Of a DNA stretch of 32,973 nt, positions 13,559 through 23,445 are shown one piece after another. Within the stretch, counting starts at the first letter, position 1; the number at the start of each line of letters is the position of its first letter. Position numbers and translations under genes: made by a program. The stretch covers positions 1 through 32,973 of the forward strand of contig JAHEKL010000002.1 in assembly GCA_024638345.1 (NCBI GenBank), given 5' to 3'. Below the pieces are notes generated by a model. The model saw nothing but the letters and a program-made list of their open reading frames with translations, was not told where the DNA came from and ran no database searches. The stretch comes from Gammaproteobacteria bacterium (GTDB lineage Bacteria; Gemmatimonadota; Gemmatimonadetes; Longimicrobiales; Gaopeijiaceae).

Positions 13559-14147
13559 GGTCGTAGGAAACCGCCGAGACCGAGGGCCCAATCTTCACGC
13601 GACCGAGCCGCCCGATCGCCCGCAGAGGCCGGTCGACAGCGTGCGGATCCGACCGGCTCGCACCGACGACCTGCACCGCATCGTAGAGGTCGAAACCGAA
13701 TGCTACACCATTCCCTGGAGCCCGAGGGCCTTCCGATCGCTCCTCGACCGGGCCCATGTTCGCGTGCTCGTAGCCGAGGTGGCGGCCGATCAGGGGGGGG
13801 ACACCGCGGATCGGGACTCCGAATACGGTCGGCGGGTCGTGGCTCACGGGGTGCTCTGGCACATCGACAACGAGGCGGAGCTGGCGAACTTGGCGGTCGA
13901 GCGTCGACACAGGAGGCGGGGAATCGCCGCTCGACTCCTCGATCAGCTACTCGAGGACGCGTCCAAGGCGGGAGTCGAGTCGGTCTTTCTGGAGGTTCGA
14001 GAGTCGAACGAAGCCGCGATCGCCCTCTATCTTGGTAGGGGCTTCCGTCAGGTGGGTGTGCGAAGGCACTATTACGAGCGACCTCGGGAGGACGCCAGGA
14101 TCCTGAGGCGGGGCCTGGCGCGCGACGGCAACGGCCAGGCCGACTGA
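13551..14147 (+). CDS. rimI: Ribosomal protein S18-alanine N-acetyltransferase-like GNAT
   Basis: [87 protein letters not shown]; start codon uncertain (GTG at 13551). Confidence 0.88.
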   Translation: MDEVVGNRRDRGPNLHATEPPDRPQRPVDSVRIRPARTDDLHRIVEVETECYTIPWSPRAFRSLLDRAHVRVLVAEVAADQGGDTADRDSEYGRRVVAHGVLWHIDNEAELANLAVERRHRRRGIAARLLDQLLEDASKAGVESVFLEVRESNEAAIALYLGRGFRQVGVRRHYYERPREDARILRRGLARDGNGQAD

Positions 14148-14182
14148 TCGTGGGTCGGACGACCGCGAAGGAGAGCTTCGGG

Positions 14183-15151
14183 ATGGGTGATCGGCTGTAT
14201 CGGGGACGGCGTCTGAGACGAAGCGCAGCGCTACGCAGGCTCGTTCGGGAGACCAGGCTGTCTCCCGAGGCCCTGATCCTGCCCTTGTTCATCGAGCCGG
14301 GCGAAGGTGTACGCAAGGCCGTGCCATCCATGCCGGGCGTCTTCCGAACCTCCGTGGACGAAGCCCTTCACGACGCCGCCGAAGCCCGGGAGCTGGGCTT
14401 GGGTGGAGTGATGCTCTTCGGCGTTCCGGCGAACAAGGACGAGGAGGGGACGGGGGCGTGGGCCCCGGACGGCGTCGTACAGACGGCCGTTCGTGCGCTC
14501 AAGGCGGATCTGCCCGACCTCCTCGTGGTCACCGACGTGTGTCTGTGCGAGTACACCTCGCACGGTCACTGTGGGGTGATCGAGAACGGCGACGTTGCGA
14601 ACGATCCGACCTGTGATCTTCTCGCGCGCACGGCGGTGAGCCATGCGGATGCCGGCGCGGATATCGTGGCTCCCTCGGACATGATGGACGGCCGGGTGGG
14701 CGTGATTCGCGCGGCGTTGGACGAGTCGAGGTTTCAGGAAATCCCGATCATGAGCTACGCGGTGAAGTACGCATCCGCGTTCTATGGTCCGTTTCGAGAC
14801 GCCGCCGATTCCATGCCGTCCTTCGGTGACCGCTCCGGGTACCAGATGGATCCGGCCAACGCCGAAGAGGCGATTCGCGAGGCGAAGGCCGACTTGAGAG
14901 AGGGTGCGGACATCCTGATGGTCAAGCCGGCTCTGGCTTATCTGGACGTGATTCAGAGTGTGAAGGCGCACACCGGGGCCCCGGTGGCCGCGTATCACGT
15001 CTCGGGCGAGTATTCGGCGATCATGGCCGCCATCGAGCGAGGGTGGCTGGACGAGCGAGCGATGCTGGAGGCGCTGATTTCGATCCGGAGGGCTGGAGCC
15101 GACGTGATTGTTTCCTACTGGGCACGCGAGCTCGCGAGGCGGGGGCCGTAG
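14183..15151 (+). CDS. hemB: Delta-aminolevulinic acid dehydratase (porphobilinogen synthase)
   Basis: [27 protein letters not shown] zinc-Cys motif, [31 protein letters not shown] 14183 ([13 protein letters not shown]) preferred over GTG 14150. Confidence 0.95.
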   Translation: MGDRLYRGRRLRRSAALRRLVRETRLSPEALILPLFIEPGEGVRKAVPSMPGVFRTSVDEALHDAAEARELGLGGVMLFGVPANKDEEGTGAWAPDGVVQTAVRALKADLPDLLVVTDVCLCEYTSHGHCGVIENGDVANDPTCDLLARTAVSHADAGADIVAPSDMMDGRVGVIRAALDESRFQEIPIMSYAVKYASAFYGPFRDAADSMPSFGDRSGYQMDPANAEEAIREAKADLREGADILMVKPALAYLDVIQSVKAHTGAPVAAYHVSGEYSAIMAAIERGWLDERAMLEALISIRRAGADVIVSYWARELARRGP

Positions 15152-15189
15152 GGGCCCAGGGCCTTGGGTAAACATATGAAGTCATCGCG

Positions 15190-15219
15190 TTGACCCGTTT
15201 TGTGGGCGCCGGTTATCTT
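15190..15219 (+). promoter_or_regulatory. Candidate sigma70-like promoter for LysM/ccsA/hemA run
   Basis: TTGACC (15190-15195), 18-bp spacer, TATCTT (15214-15219) in the 182-bp gap after hemB. Confidence 0.4.
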
Positions 15220-15333
15220 CCCGAGGGCTCTTGATCTGAACCCGATCCCCCGAAGTGCGAACCGCGGTAGCGGCCGACCCGTCATGGACGATGGCGCGGC
15301 TGGAGCCAGTCATCACAACCCGAGGAAGCCCTG

Positions 15334-16491
15334 ATGAGCCGCCTGGGATGCTTCGTACTCGCGTTCGCGCTCGCCCCCGCAGCCGCTCTGGCACAGGAGC
15401 CTACGGAAGCTGACGCCACGCGCGTCCATACGGTGAGAGCCGGCGACACACTGGGCGAGATCGCGCATCAGTACTACGGTACGGCTTCGGAGTGGCCTCG
15501 GATCCTCGATGCGAATCGGGATCGTCTGACCGACCCCGATCAACTGCGGGTGGGCCTGGAGCTCACGCTTCCAGGATCGACTCCTCCCGTTCGCGTGGCG
15601 GTGACGGCGGTGAGCTCGGTCCAGTCGGCGGTTTCGAGACCCCCGACCCAAGATGGCTCCATGCTCGAGGCGCGGCGCACCATGTTGCAGGCAGCGCCAC
15701 TCGAACCGATGGGGACTCCGGTCGTCCCGATCACCAATCGAACCGTGTTCTTCGAGGTTCCCCAGCTCCGGCCTCGCGCTGCGATCGTCGTCCTGGAGGG
15801 CGCCCAGAGGGTGCCGGCCTTCCCTCTGTCCGTCTTTCATGCGGCTGGATGGCTCGTGCCGGCGCGGGATCGCACCGATCAGGTGGGGGAGGTCCTGGGC
15901 TGGGCCGACGCCCGGGCGGTCGATCCTAGGGAAACCACCGCGCAGCTCTACGAGGATCTGCGGGTCCGGTCCTTCAGCGAAGTCTCCGTGGGGGTGGGGG
16001 AGGAGTTCCTGGTCTACGATGTCACGCGGGAGATCGAGGGGGTGGGTGAAGTGGCGGCTCCGACTGGCAGAGTGGTGGTCCTCACGGTGGAGGGGGATCG
16101 AGCGGTCGTCGAGGTCGTCCAGCAGTTCGCTCGAATGAATGCCGGACAGCGTCTCGCGCGGGCGCGCACCTTCCCCCTCGCGGCAGGAGAGCGACCCGAG
16201 GCGCTCGCCCAGGGGATCGAGGTCCGAATCCGCGCCATGCAGGAGATCAAGGAACTGTATCTTCCCGGCGACTTCGGATTCGTCGACGCGGGGCCGGACG
16301 GTGGACTCGCGCTGGGCGACGAGCTCGTAGGGCTCTCCGACGGAGAAGGAAACTGGACCGAGCGCGGCATCGCCCGATTCCAGGTCGTCGGTCTTCGAGA
16401 CGATGGAGCGACCGTGCGGGTCCTGACCGCTCTGGTGCCGAGTGCGATCCGTCCAGGACTGCGACTCCGGGTCGACCGGAAGATGCCGTGA
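15334..16491 (+). CDS. Secreted LysM-domain protein
   Basis: Signal peptide (FVLAFALAPAAALA) then LysM: HTVRAGDTLGEIAHQYYGTASEWPRILDANRDRLTDPDQLRVGLELTLPG. Confidence 0.88.
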   Translation: MSRLGCFVLAFALAPAAALAQEPTEADATRVHTVRAGDTLGEIAHQYYGTASEWPRILDANRDRLTDPDQLRVGLELTLPGSTPPVRVAVTAVSSVQSAVSRPPTQDGSMLEARRTMLQAAPLEPMGTPVVPITNRTVFFEVPQLRPRAAIVVLEGAQRVPAFPLSVFHAAGWLVPARDRTDQVGEVLGWADARAVDPRETTAQLYEDLRVRSFSEVSVGVGEEFLVYDVTREIEGVGEVAAPTGRVVVLTVEGDRAVVEVVQQFARMNAGQRLARARTFPLAAGERPEALAQGIEVRIRAMQEIKELYLPGDFGFVDAGPDGGLALGDELVGLSDGEGNWTERGIARFQVVGLRDDGATVRVLTALVPSAIRPGLRLRVDRKMP

Positions 16492-16546
16492 GCGACGGGC
16501 GAGTCCCCGGGGTCAAGAAAGGAGCCGGCCAGCGCTGGCAGCAGGC

Positions 16547-17356
16547 GTGATACACCTCTCTGCGTTCGTTTTCTACATCGGTGCGCTCGTCCCTTGGATC
16601 TACCTGCTGGTCCGGGGGCCAAGAGGACACAGCGCGCTGATCGCATCCGGTCTGACGGCTGTCGCCGTAGCCCTCCATGCGATGGCACTGCTGGACTTCT
16701 GGCTGACCTATGGCGAGCTGCCCTTGGGTGGACTGGGTGCGGCGCTTTCCTCTCTGTCCTTCGTCGGCGGCTTGGCGTTGGTGGCGATGCTACCGTTGAA
16801 GGAGGTGGCGCGTATCGCCCTCGGCCTCCTCCCGTTCGTGCTGCTCCTTCAGGGCTCCGCACTGATCCTCGGGATCGAGCCGACGCCTTTGGACCTGGAC
16901 TTCCAGGGCGCGGGCTTCGTGCTACACGTGGGACTGGCATTCCTCGGATTGCAGGGCCTGGCCATCGCCTCTGCCGCGGGGCTGCTCTATCTCATCCAGC
17001 ATCATGAGCTGAAGGTGAAGCGACTGGGCCGGGTGTTTCGGTTCATTCCGGCCCTGGCGACGCTGGAGAGGGTGGGAAGGATCGGGCTCTCGGTCGGATT
17101 CGTCGCGCTGAGCCTCGCGCTGGTCCTCGGGTGGGCTTGGACCGTCCAGAATCGGGGCTCCCTGGAGATCGACGACCCCAAGGTGGTTTGGGCCGTGCTG
17201 AGCTGGGTGGTCTTCCTTGGGATCTTCGCCACGCGTAGGAGCAGAGGGACGAACGAGTACCGAAGTGCCCTGGCTGCCGTGATCGGCTTCGGCATCGTGA
17301 TCGGCACGTATCTCGCCCTCCGCATCACCGCGGGCGGGACCGGGCTCTTCCTGTGA
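16547..17356 (+). CDS. CcsA/HemX-like multi-pass cytochrome c assembly membrane protein
   Basis: Several predicted TM segments, placed directly before hemA; GTG start at 16547 inferred. Confidence 0.78.
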   Translation: MIHLSAFVFYIGALVPWIYLLVRGPRGHSALIASGLTAVAVALHAMALLDFWLTYGELPLGGLGAALSSLSFVGGLALVAMLPLKEVARIALGLLPFVLLLQGSALILGIEPTPLDLDFQGAGFVLHVGLAFLGLQGLAIASAAGLLYLIQHHELKVKRLGRVFRFIPALATLERVGRIGLSVGFVALSLALVLGWAWTVQNRGSLEIDDPKVVWAVLSWVVFLGIFATRRSRGTNEYRSALAAVIGFGIVIGTYLALRITAGGTGLFL

Positions 17357-17378
17357 TTCCTGGGCGAGCGCAAGCACC

Positions 17379-18749
17379 ATGAGCCTGCCTTTGACGGTCG
17401 TGGGCGTCAGCCACGAGACCGCGCCGGTGGAAGTGCGTGAGCAGCTCGCCTACGGGCCGACGGAGGCGACCGAGGCGCTGGTCCACCTTCGCGAGCGCGA
17501 GGGGGTGGAGGAGGCAATACTGCTCTCGACCTGCAATCGTACCGAGGTCTACCTCTATCCGAGCGGAGATCGCAATGCGACGGAGCTGATCGGCCGGCTG
17601 TTCGCCAAGCGCTCGACAAAGATCGAGGGGGACCTGAGCGGCTACCTCTTCGAGAAGGGTGGAGAGACGGCTGTGAGGCATCTCTTCCGGGTCACGGCCG
17701 GTCTGGATGCGATGGTGACCGGGGAGGCCGAGATACAGGGGCAGGTGAGGGACGCCTATCAGCTTGCCGCGAAGCTGCCAGTTGCTCCTCCATTGGTAGG
17801 GCCCGTGCTGGGGCGTCTTTTCGAGACCGCGCTGTCCGCCGGTGGTCGGGTGCGCTCCCAAACATCGATCGGGGAGGGCGCGGCATCCGTCGCGTCGGTG
17901 GCCGTGGAGTTGGCCGGCAAGATTTTCGGCTCTCTCCATGGAAAGCGGGTCCTGATCCTCGGGGCGGGGATCACGGGTGAGCTCATCGTCGAAGCCCTGT
18001 CCCGCGAGGGAGTTCAGAGCGTAGCGGTAGCGAATCGCACCTACGATCGGGCCGTGAGCTTGGCACGAAAGCATCACGGGCAGGCCGTTCCATTCGATCG
18101 AATCGCCGATGTGCTCTCGACGGTGGACATCGTCCTCAGCTCGACGGCCGCTCCTCATCCAGTGCTGACCCGGGCCATCCTCAGGGATTCGTTCGTCGAA
18201 ACGAGGAAGCATCCGCTCCTGATCATCGACGTGGCCATTCCCAGGGACGTCGATCCCTCAGTGGGTGATGAGCCCGAGGTCTTCCTCTACAACGTGGACG
18301 ACCTCCGCAGCATCGTCGAGGAGCACGTCCACTTGAGACAGGATGCGGTTCCGGAGGCCGATCGGATCATCCAGAGCCACTCCGACGAGTTCAGCGCGTG
18401 GTACGCTTCGCTCGAAGTCGTCCCGGTGATCCAGTCGATGCGAGCGAGCGCCGAAGAGCAGCGACGTGCGGAGCTCGAGCGACTGTTCGGCTCCCTCAGG
18501 GGGTTGAGTCCGGAGGAGCGAGCTCGCATCGAGGAGTTTTCGCGGCGTCTCCAAAACAAGCTCCTGCACGATCCCACCACCCGTTTGCGGAAGGGAATGG
18601 CGGACGGGGCCGGCCCCGAGCTCGTGGATGCGGTCCGATTCCTGTATGGGATCGAAGCTGGTGGCGCGATCGAGGCCGATTCGGCCGAGGATTCGAGTGA
18701 GGATGGAGACGAGACAGCCGACCACCAGGAGAAGGAGTCGGAGAGATGA
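17379..18749 (+). CDS. hemA: Glutamyl-tRNA reductase
   Basis: VVGVSHETAPVEVREQL, LLSTCNRTEVYLY, GLDAMVTGEAEIQGQVRDAY, ILGAGITGELIVEAL. Confidence 0.96.
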   Translation: MSLPLTVVGVSHETAPVEVREQLAYGPTEATEALVHLREREGVEEAILLSTCNRTEVYLYPSGDRNATELIGRLFAKRSTKIEGDLSGYLFEKGGETAVRHLFRVTAGLDAMVTGEAEIQGQVRDAYQLAAKLPVAPPLVGPVLGRLFETALSAGGRVRSQTSIGEGAASVASVAVELAGKIFGSLHGKRVLILGAGITGELIVEALSREGVQSVAVANRTYDRAVSLARKHHGQAVPFDRIADVLSTVDIVLSSTAAPHPVLTRAILRDSFVETRKHPLLIIDVAIPRDVDPSVGDEPEVFLYNVDDLRSIVEEHVHLRQDAVPEADRIIQSHSDEFSAWYASLEVVPVIQSMRASAEEQRRAELERLFGSLRGLSPEERARIEEFSRRLQNKLLHDPTTRLRKGMADGAGPELVDAVRFLYGIEAGGAIEADSAEDSSEDGDETADHQEKESER

Positions 18750-19777
18750 AGTCGGGCGAGATCAACGGAGGCTCCGACGGCCCACGCCAGGAGGTCCTCG
18801 GGACGCGCCGCCAGGCTCTGAACGTGCTGGTGACCGGTGGCGCGGGCTTCATCGGGAGCCATGTGGCCGAGGGTTACCTCGCACGGGGAGACAACGTCTG
18901 GATCGTGGACGACCTGTCCTCTGGAAGGCGAGAGAACATCCCCGCGGAGGCGACCTTCGTGGAGATGTCGATCGAAGACGCCGCCCTGAGGGAGCTCTTC
19001 TCCAAGGTCGGGTTCGATCTCGTCAATCACCACGCCGCTCAGATCGACGTGAGGGTTTCGGTGGCCGACCCCGCACTGGACGCACGCACGAACCTGCTGG
19101 GGTTGTTGAATGTGCTGGAGTCCGCCAGGAACCACGGCACGCCTCGCGTCATCTACGTTTCTTCAGGCGGAGTGGTCTACGGGGAGCCCACTTCGATTCC
19201 GACTCCGGAGACCGCCCCCAAGCTTCCGCTTTCCCCCTACGGCGTCACCAAGCTCTGCGGGGAGCTGTATCTTCACTACTACCGGAAGATTCATGGACTA
19301 CAATACGTCGCGCTCAGGTATGCGAATGTCTACGGACCACGGCAGGATCCCCACGGTGAGGCCGGTGTGATCGCGATCTTTTCCAAGCGTCTGCTCGCCG
19401 ACGAGAAGCTGAGCATTTTCGGTGACGGGGAGCAGACCAGAGACTACGTGTTCGTGGAGGACGTGGCGCGGGCCAACCTCTTCGCGTCCGATGCCCCCCT
19501 CGCGGGACGGGATCTGGACGACTTCGCCTTCAACGTAGGCACTGGGACCGGGACGAGCGTAAATACGCTGGCCGACACCCTCGAACGGGTGTCCGGCGCG
19601 CGCCCAGGTCGCATTGTGGAGGAGGCTCGACCGGGGGAGCTCGAGCAGAGCACGCTCGACGTCTCCAAGATCGGTTCGCGGGGATGGAGAGCAGAGGTCG
19701 AGCTGGAGGAGGGTTTGACCAGGACCTTCGATTGGATCGCAGATCGTGACCGTGCATCCAGCGGGGTGACCCCATGA
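18746..19777 (+). CDS. NAD-dependent epimerase/dehydratase (UDP-glucose 4-epimerase-like)
   Basis: VLVTGGAGFIGSHVAEGYL Rossmann motif, YVSSGGVVYGEP, SPYGVTKLCGELYLHYY; ATGA overlap with hemA. Confidence 0.93.
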   Translation: MKSGEINGGSDGPRQEVLGTRRQALNVLVTGGAGFIGSHVAEGYLARGDNVWIVDDLSSGRRENIPAEATFVEMSIEDAALRELFSKVGFDLVNHHAAQIDVRVSVADPALDARTNLLGLLNVLESARNHGTPRVIYVSSGGVVYGEPTSIPTPETAPKLPLSPYGVTKLCGELYLHYYRKIHGLQYVALRYANVYGPRQDPHGEAGVIAIFSKRLLADEKLSIFGDGEQTRDYVFVEDVARANLFASDAPLAGRDLDDFAFNVGTGTGTSVNTLADTLERVSGARPGRIVEEARPGELEQSTLDVSKIGSRGWRAEVELEEGLTRTFDWIADRDRASSGVTP

Positions 19778-20496
19778 TGATCACCATCATGCTGCAGGCG
19801 GGTCGGGCCGTCCCTCAGAGCGCATGGGATCTCGTCTGGGGCGGCACCCTACCGACCACCATCGTTCTGTTGGTGCTGGCCGCATTCTCGATCGCTTCCT
19901 GGGTTCTGATCTTCTGGAAGTGGCGTCAGTTCAGCGGTATTCGACAGGAGGGCGACCGCTTTCTCGATGCGATCGAGCGCTCGCATCGGATGGAGGACGC
20001 GTACCGGGCCATCCTGACGCTACCCGACTCCCCCTACGGCCGAGTGTTTCGACAGGGGGTGAATTTTTTCAGCGAGCTGAGACCGGGAGGGTTGCGAGAG
20101 GGCTCGTCCGCGGAGGAGGGTCTGACACTCACCCAGCTCGAGGTCCTGCGTCTCGTCATGGACAAGGAGGAGGCCCAGGAGCGGGACGACCTGGCGATCG
20201 GTCTGACTTGGCTCGCGATCATTGGCTCGGTTTCTCCACTGCTCGGGTTGATGGGGACGGTGATCGGCGTGATGAACGCGTTCCTGGGAATCGTCGTGAC
20301 AGGGTCTACCAACATCAGCGCGGTCGCTCCGGGCGTAGCCGAGGCGCTGATCACGACCGTGGCCGGTCTTGCCGTGGCGATTCCGGCAGTGATTGCCTAC
20401 AACTTCTACGTGGCACGACTGAACCTCGTGATGGGTGAGATCGAGGGGTTCTCCTCCGAGTTCATCGGGACGCTGGCGAGGGAGGGCCGAGTTTGA
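19774..20496 (+). CDS. tolQ: TolQ/ExbB/MotA-family proton channel
   Basis: LGLMGTVIGVMNAF, VAPGVAEALITTVAGLAVAIPAVIAYNFY; first gene of Tol-Pal cluster. Confidence 0.93.
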   Translation: MMITIMLQAGRAVPQSAWDLVWGGTLPTTIVLLVLAAFSIASWVLIFWKWRQFSGIRQEGDRFLDAIERSHRMEDAYRAILTLPDSPYGRVFRQGVNFFSELRPGGLREGSSAEEGLTLTQLEVLRLVMDKEEAQERDDLAIGLTWLAIIGSVSPLLGLMGTVIGVMNAFLGIVVTGSTNISAVAPGVAEALITTVAGLAVAIPAVIAYNFYVARLNLVMGEIEGFSSEFIGTLAREGRV

Positions 20497-20921
20497 GACG
20501 CCCCAGCATGCAGAGGGGCGATCTCGAGATGAACGCGGAGATCAACGTCACCTCGTTGATCGATGTCGCGTTCACCCTTCTCGTGATCTTCATCATCACC
20601 GCGCCGATCATGCAGGGTGGGATCGAGGTTCGCCTTCCCGAGGCTCAGGTTCAGCCGCTTCAACCGCAGGAAGAGCCGTTCGTGCTGAACATCGTAGAAG
20701 ACGGAACGGTGGTCGTGGGCGAGACGCCGCTGCAGGCGGGCGAGTTCGAGGAGGCCTTCCCTCAACTCTTTGCCGCGGCCTCCCCTTCACTCGTCGTCAT
20801 TCGCGGCGACTCGGCGGCGATCTACGGACGTGTACTTCCGGTGATCGCGATCGTTGCGGAGGTGACGCGCGACGCTGGAGTGCCGTGGGTCTTAGTCGCG
20901 AGGGAGCGTCTTCGGGAATGA
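20493..20921 (+). CDS. tolR: TolR/ExbD-family protein
   Basis: INVTSLIDVAFTLLVIFIITAPIMQGGIEVRLPEA; TTG start in TTGA overlap with tolQ. Confidence 0.92.
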   Translation: MRRPSMQRGDLEMNAEINVTSLIDVAFTLLVIFIITAPIMQGGIEVRLPEAQVQPLQPQEEPFVLNIVEDGTVVVGETPLQAGEFEEAFPQLFAAASPSLVVIRGDSAAIYGRVLPVIAIVAEVTRDAGVPWVLVARERLRE

Positions 20922-21023
20922 CGCTCGGAGCACGGCGGGGATGCGGCCGCCTGGGGAGCGATCTCGTCGGACGGTTTCGGTGTAACACGAACGGATGATT
21001 CACCGACCGGGGACCTGGGATCG

Positions 21024-21725
21024 ATGATGAGCTGGAGCGGGGGCCGACAAACGCAAGGGCCGGAACGCAGCCAGCTGCTTCTTTCCGTGGGTCTACACCT
21101 GGTCCTGCTCCTTTCAGCGTGGCTGGCCGACGCCGTGACCGGCGACGAGATCGAGTACGTGGAGTACGAGATCCAGCTGATCACCGAGGCTCAGCTGGAG
21201 GCGCTCGAGTCTCCTCCCATCGTCGAGACCCCGACTCTGCCGCCGCCCGCACCGGAGCCCGAGCCCGAGCCCGAGCCCGTGATCCCGGAGCCCGAGCCAG
21301 AACCTCCAGAGCCTGAGCCGGAGCCCGAACTCCCGGAGCCCGAGCCGCAGCCGACGCCTCCACAGCCCGACGTGGATGAGCCGGCCGAAGCGACTCCGAC
21401 CGCGTCCGCCGAAGAGATGGCGGTGAGGATGGAAGGTCTACGGCGCGACTATCCTCAGTATTACAATGAGATCGTCAGGGAGATAAACAGATGCTTCCGT
21501 TGGAACGGGGGAGGGCGTTGGCGGACGGTCATCCGATTCGTGATCGAGAGCGATGGTCGGATCCCCGACTCGTCGATCCAGATCTATACGCCGTCGTCGA
21601 ACGGGGCGTTTGACATCGAGGCGTTCGGTGCGGTCGCATGTGCGGGTTCCGGACGGCTCGCGCCACTTCCGGATGATCTTCCGACAGATGCGCTACCAGT
21701 CCAGTTCACCTTCCAGCCGGCGTGA
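21024..21725 (+). CDS. TonB/TolA-like energy transducer with Glu-Pro repeat linker
   Basis: Single N-terminal TM, EP-rich spacer (PEPEPEPEPVIPEPEPEPPEPEPEPELPEPEP), TonB/TolA-like C-terminal domain; positional match to tolA. Confidence 0.85.
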   Translation: MMSWSGGRQTQGPERSQLLLSVGLHLVLLLSAWLADAVTGDEIEYVEYEIQLITEAQLEALESPPIVETPTLPPPAPEPEPEPEPVIPEPEPEPPEPEPEPELPEPEPQPTPPQPDVDEPAEATPTASAEEMAVRMEGLRRDYPQYYNEIVREINRCFRWNGGGRWRTVIRFVIESDGRIPDSSIQIYTPSSNGAFDIEAFGAVACAGSGRLAPLPDDLPTDALPVQFTFQPA

Positions 21726-21818
21726 CGCAATCGGCTGCTCGCATGCTCCGGAACCGATGAGCTCGACCGCGTACACGGTGCGCTCCGAAGCCGATCGGTC
21801 CGCGCATTCCAGGAGGTC

Positions 21819-23240
21819 GTGATGTCGAGATTGACGCTGATGGCCCGGACCCGTCTGGCTGTGTCGGCGCTGTCGACACTTCTCTGGATCGGCTTGGGGG
21901 CGACCCTGGACGGTGTGGCTCAGCAGGTCGAAGAGCGATTCCCAGGGGTAAGCCTCGGTCTCTCGTACGAGACCCGGGCGCTTCCCACGCTGGCGATTCA
22001 GCCATTCACCAGCGGCTTCGGTGATCCGTCCCAGGCCACCCAGGTCGAGAACATCGTGGCACGGGATCTGAGGTACTCCGACCGCTTCCAGGTCATGGAT
22101 GCGCTGCCTGCGGCGCTGGTCCGGGAGGAAGTGGACTACGCCCTGTGGGATCAGATCGGTGCCACCTGGCTGGTCACGGGTCGTGTGGACGGGGCGGGCG
22201 CCGCAGCCGTTCTCGTGCTGGAGCTACACGATGTCGTGTACCGAGAGGTCGCGAGTCGGGGCCGCTTCTCGCTGGCCGAGCCGGGCTCCCCCGACTTTCG
22301 CATGGCCGCTCACGTGGTTTCCGATTCGATCGTTCAGTGGGTGTTCGACGAGCCCGGGATCGCTGCGACCCGGATCGTGTTCTCTCGGCGGATGGAAGAC
22401 GGCAGCCAAGATCTCTGGGTCATCGATTCCGACGGAGAGAACCTGCGTCGCCTGACCAGTCACCGGGGCGGGGAGTTCGGCGTCCCGATCTCGATGACGC
22501 CCAAATGGTCTCCCGACGGTACGCGCGTGGCTTATACGTCCTACAAGGACGAGGGAATGCCCCGAATCTATGAGCTGAACCTCGCGACCGGTCAGGAAAA
22601 GGCGGTGCCCACTCCGCGATCCGGCGACTACATCTCACCCTCCTACCACCCTGATGGACGGTTCGTCTATTTCGCCGTGAACAGCGGAAACTCGAGCGGG
22701 ATCTATCGCTACAACATCGTAGACGGATGCTGCTTCGGAAGCGTGACCGAGAGTCGGAGCGAGGACATCTCGCCGAGCTTCGCTCCGGATGGCCAGACGC
22801 TGGCCTTCAACTCCAATCGGCTCGGTGTGGGTGCCCCCCAGATCTACATCATGTCTGCGGACGGACCGGGCCGACCGGAGCTCGTCTCGCCCTACGTCTA
22901 TAGCACGCCCGGATACTACACATCGCCGGATTGGTCGCCCGTCGGGAACCGGATCGCCTACCACGGACGAGTGCAGCGGAGGGGGGCGCACCAGATTCTG
23001 GTGGCGGAGCTCGACGGCCGTAACCGCGTACGCCAGACCTCACAGATCACGTTTGCGGGTGTCAACGAAGACCCTAGCTGGGCCCCGGACGGACGACACC
23101 TGGTTCACGTGGGAGTCCGGGACTACGGACACGGGCTCTTCGTGACCGATCTCCTCACGGGAAACACTCGTACGCTGGTCTCGGGGATTCGTCCGAACCC
23201 GCCGGCCTGGTCGCCTCCGCTTTCGCCGTCCATCCGCTGA
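21819..23240 (+). CDS. tolB: TolB beta-propeller protein
   Basis: N-terminal TolB domain and WD40/PD40 repeats (PKWSPDGTRVAYTSY, PSYHPDGRFVYFAV, PSFAPDGQTLAFNSN, PSWAPDGRHLVHV). Confidence 0.94.
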   Translation: MMSRLTLMARTRLAVSALSTLLWIGLGATLDGVAQQVEERFPGVSLGLSYETRALPTLAIQPFTSGFGDPSQATQVENIVARDLRYSDRFQVMDALPAALVREEVDYALWDQIGATWLVTGRVDGAGAAAVLVLELHDVVYREVASRGRFSLAEPGSPDFRMAAHVVSDSIVQWVFDEPGIAATRIVFSRRMEDGSQDLWVIDSDGENLRRLTSHRGGEFGVPISMTPKWSPDGTRVAYTSYKDEGMPRIYELNLATGQEKAVPTPRSGDYISPSYHPDGRFVYFAVNSGNSSGIYRYNIVDGCCFGSVTESRSEDISPSFAPDGQTLAFNSNRLGVGAPQIYIMSADGPGRPELVSPYVYSTPGYYTSPDWSPVGNRIAYHGRVQRRGAHQILVAELDGRNRVRQTSQITFAGVNEDPSWAPDGRHLVHVGVRDYGHGLFVTDLLTGNTRTLVSGIRPNPPAWSPPLSPSIR

Positions 23241-23289
23241 ATCCGCGGGCCGTCAGGTGTTTAGCCGGTGAATGAGACCATTGCGCACC

Positions 23290-23313
23290 ACGTCACTTCA
23301 GACGTAGTTTTTT
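23290..23313 (+). terminator. Weak candidate intrinsic terminator after tolB
   Basis: ACGTC-acttca-GACGT (5-bp stem, 6-nt loop), then ag and TTTTTT (23308-23313). Confidence 0.35.
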
Positions 23314-23445
23314 CCGGCCGGATTTGAGTTTCGGGCCAAGGTCAAGGGCGAGCGGAGGTTAGTTGATGCTTCCGCAGCTGGCGGCCTTTGCCCGTGAGAA
23401 GGCCAGGGGCGCTGGGGGTAAACCTTCTGCTATCAGGAGCATGGG

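Noticed and set aside
15152-15180. Possible terminator after hemB (CCCAG/TTGGG)
   Set aside because: Short stem including a wobble pair and no T-tract.
21240-21368. GAGCCC tandem repeat as a CRISPR or satellite array
   Set aside because: In-frame Glu-Pro codon repeats within the TonB/TolA-like protein; no spacers.
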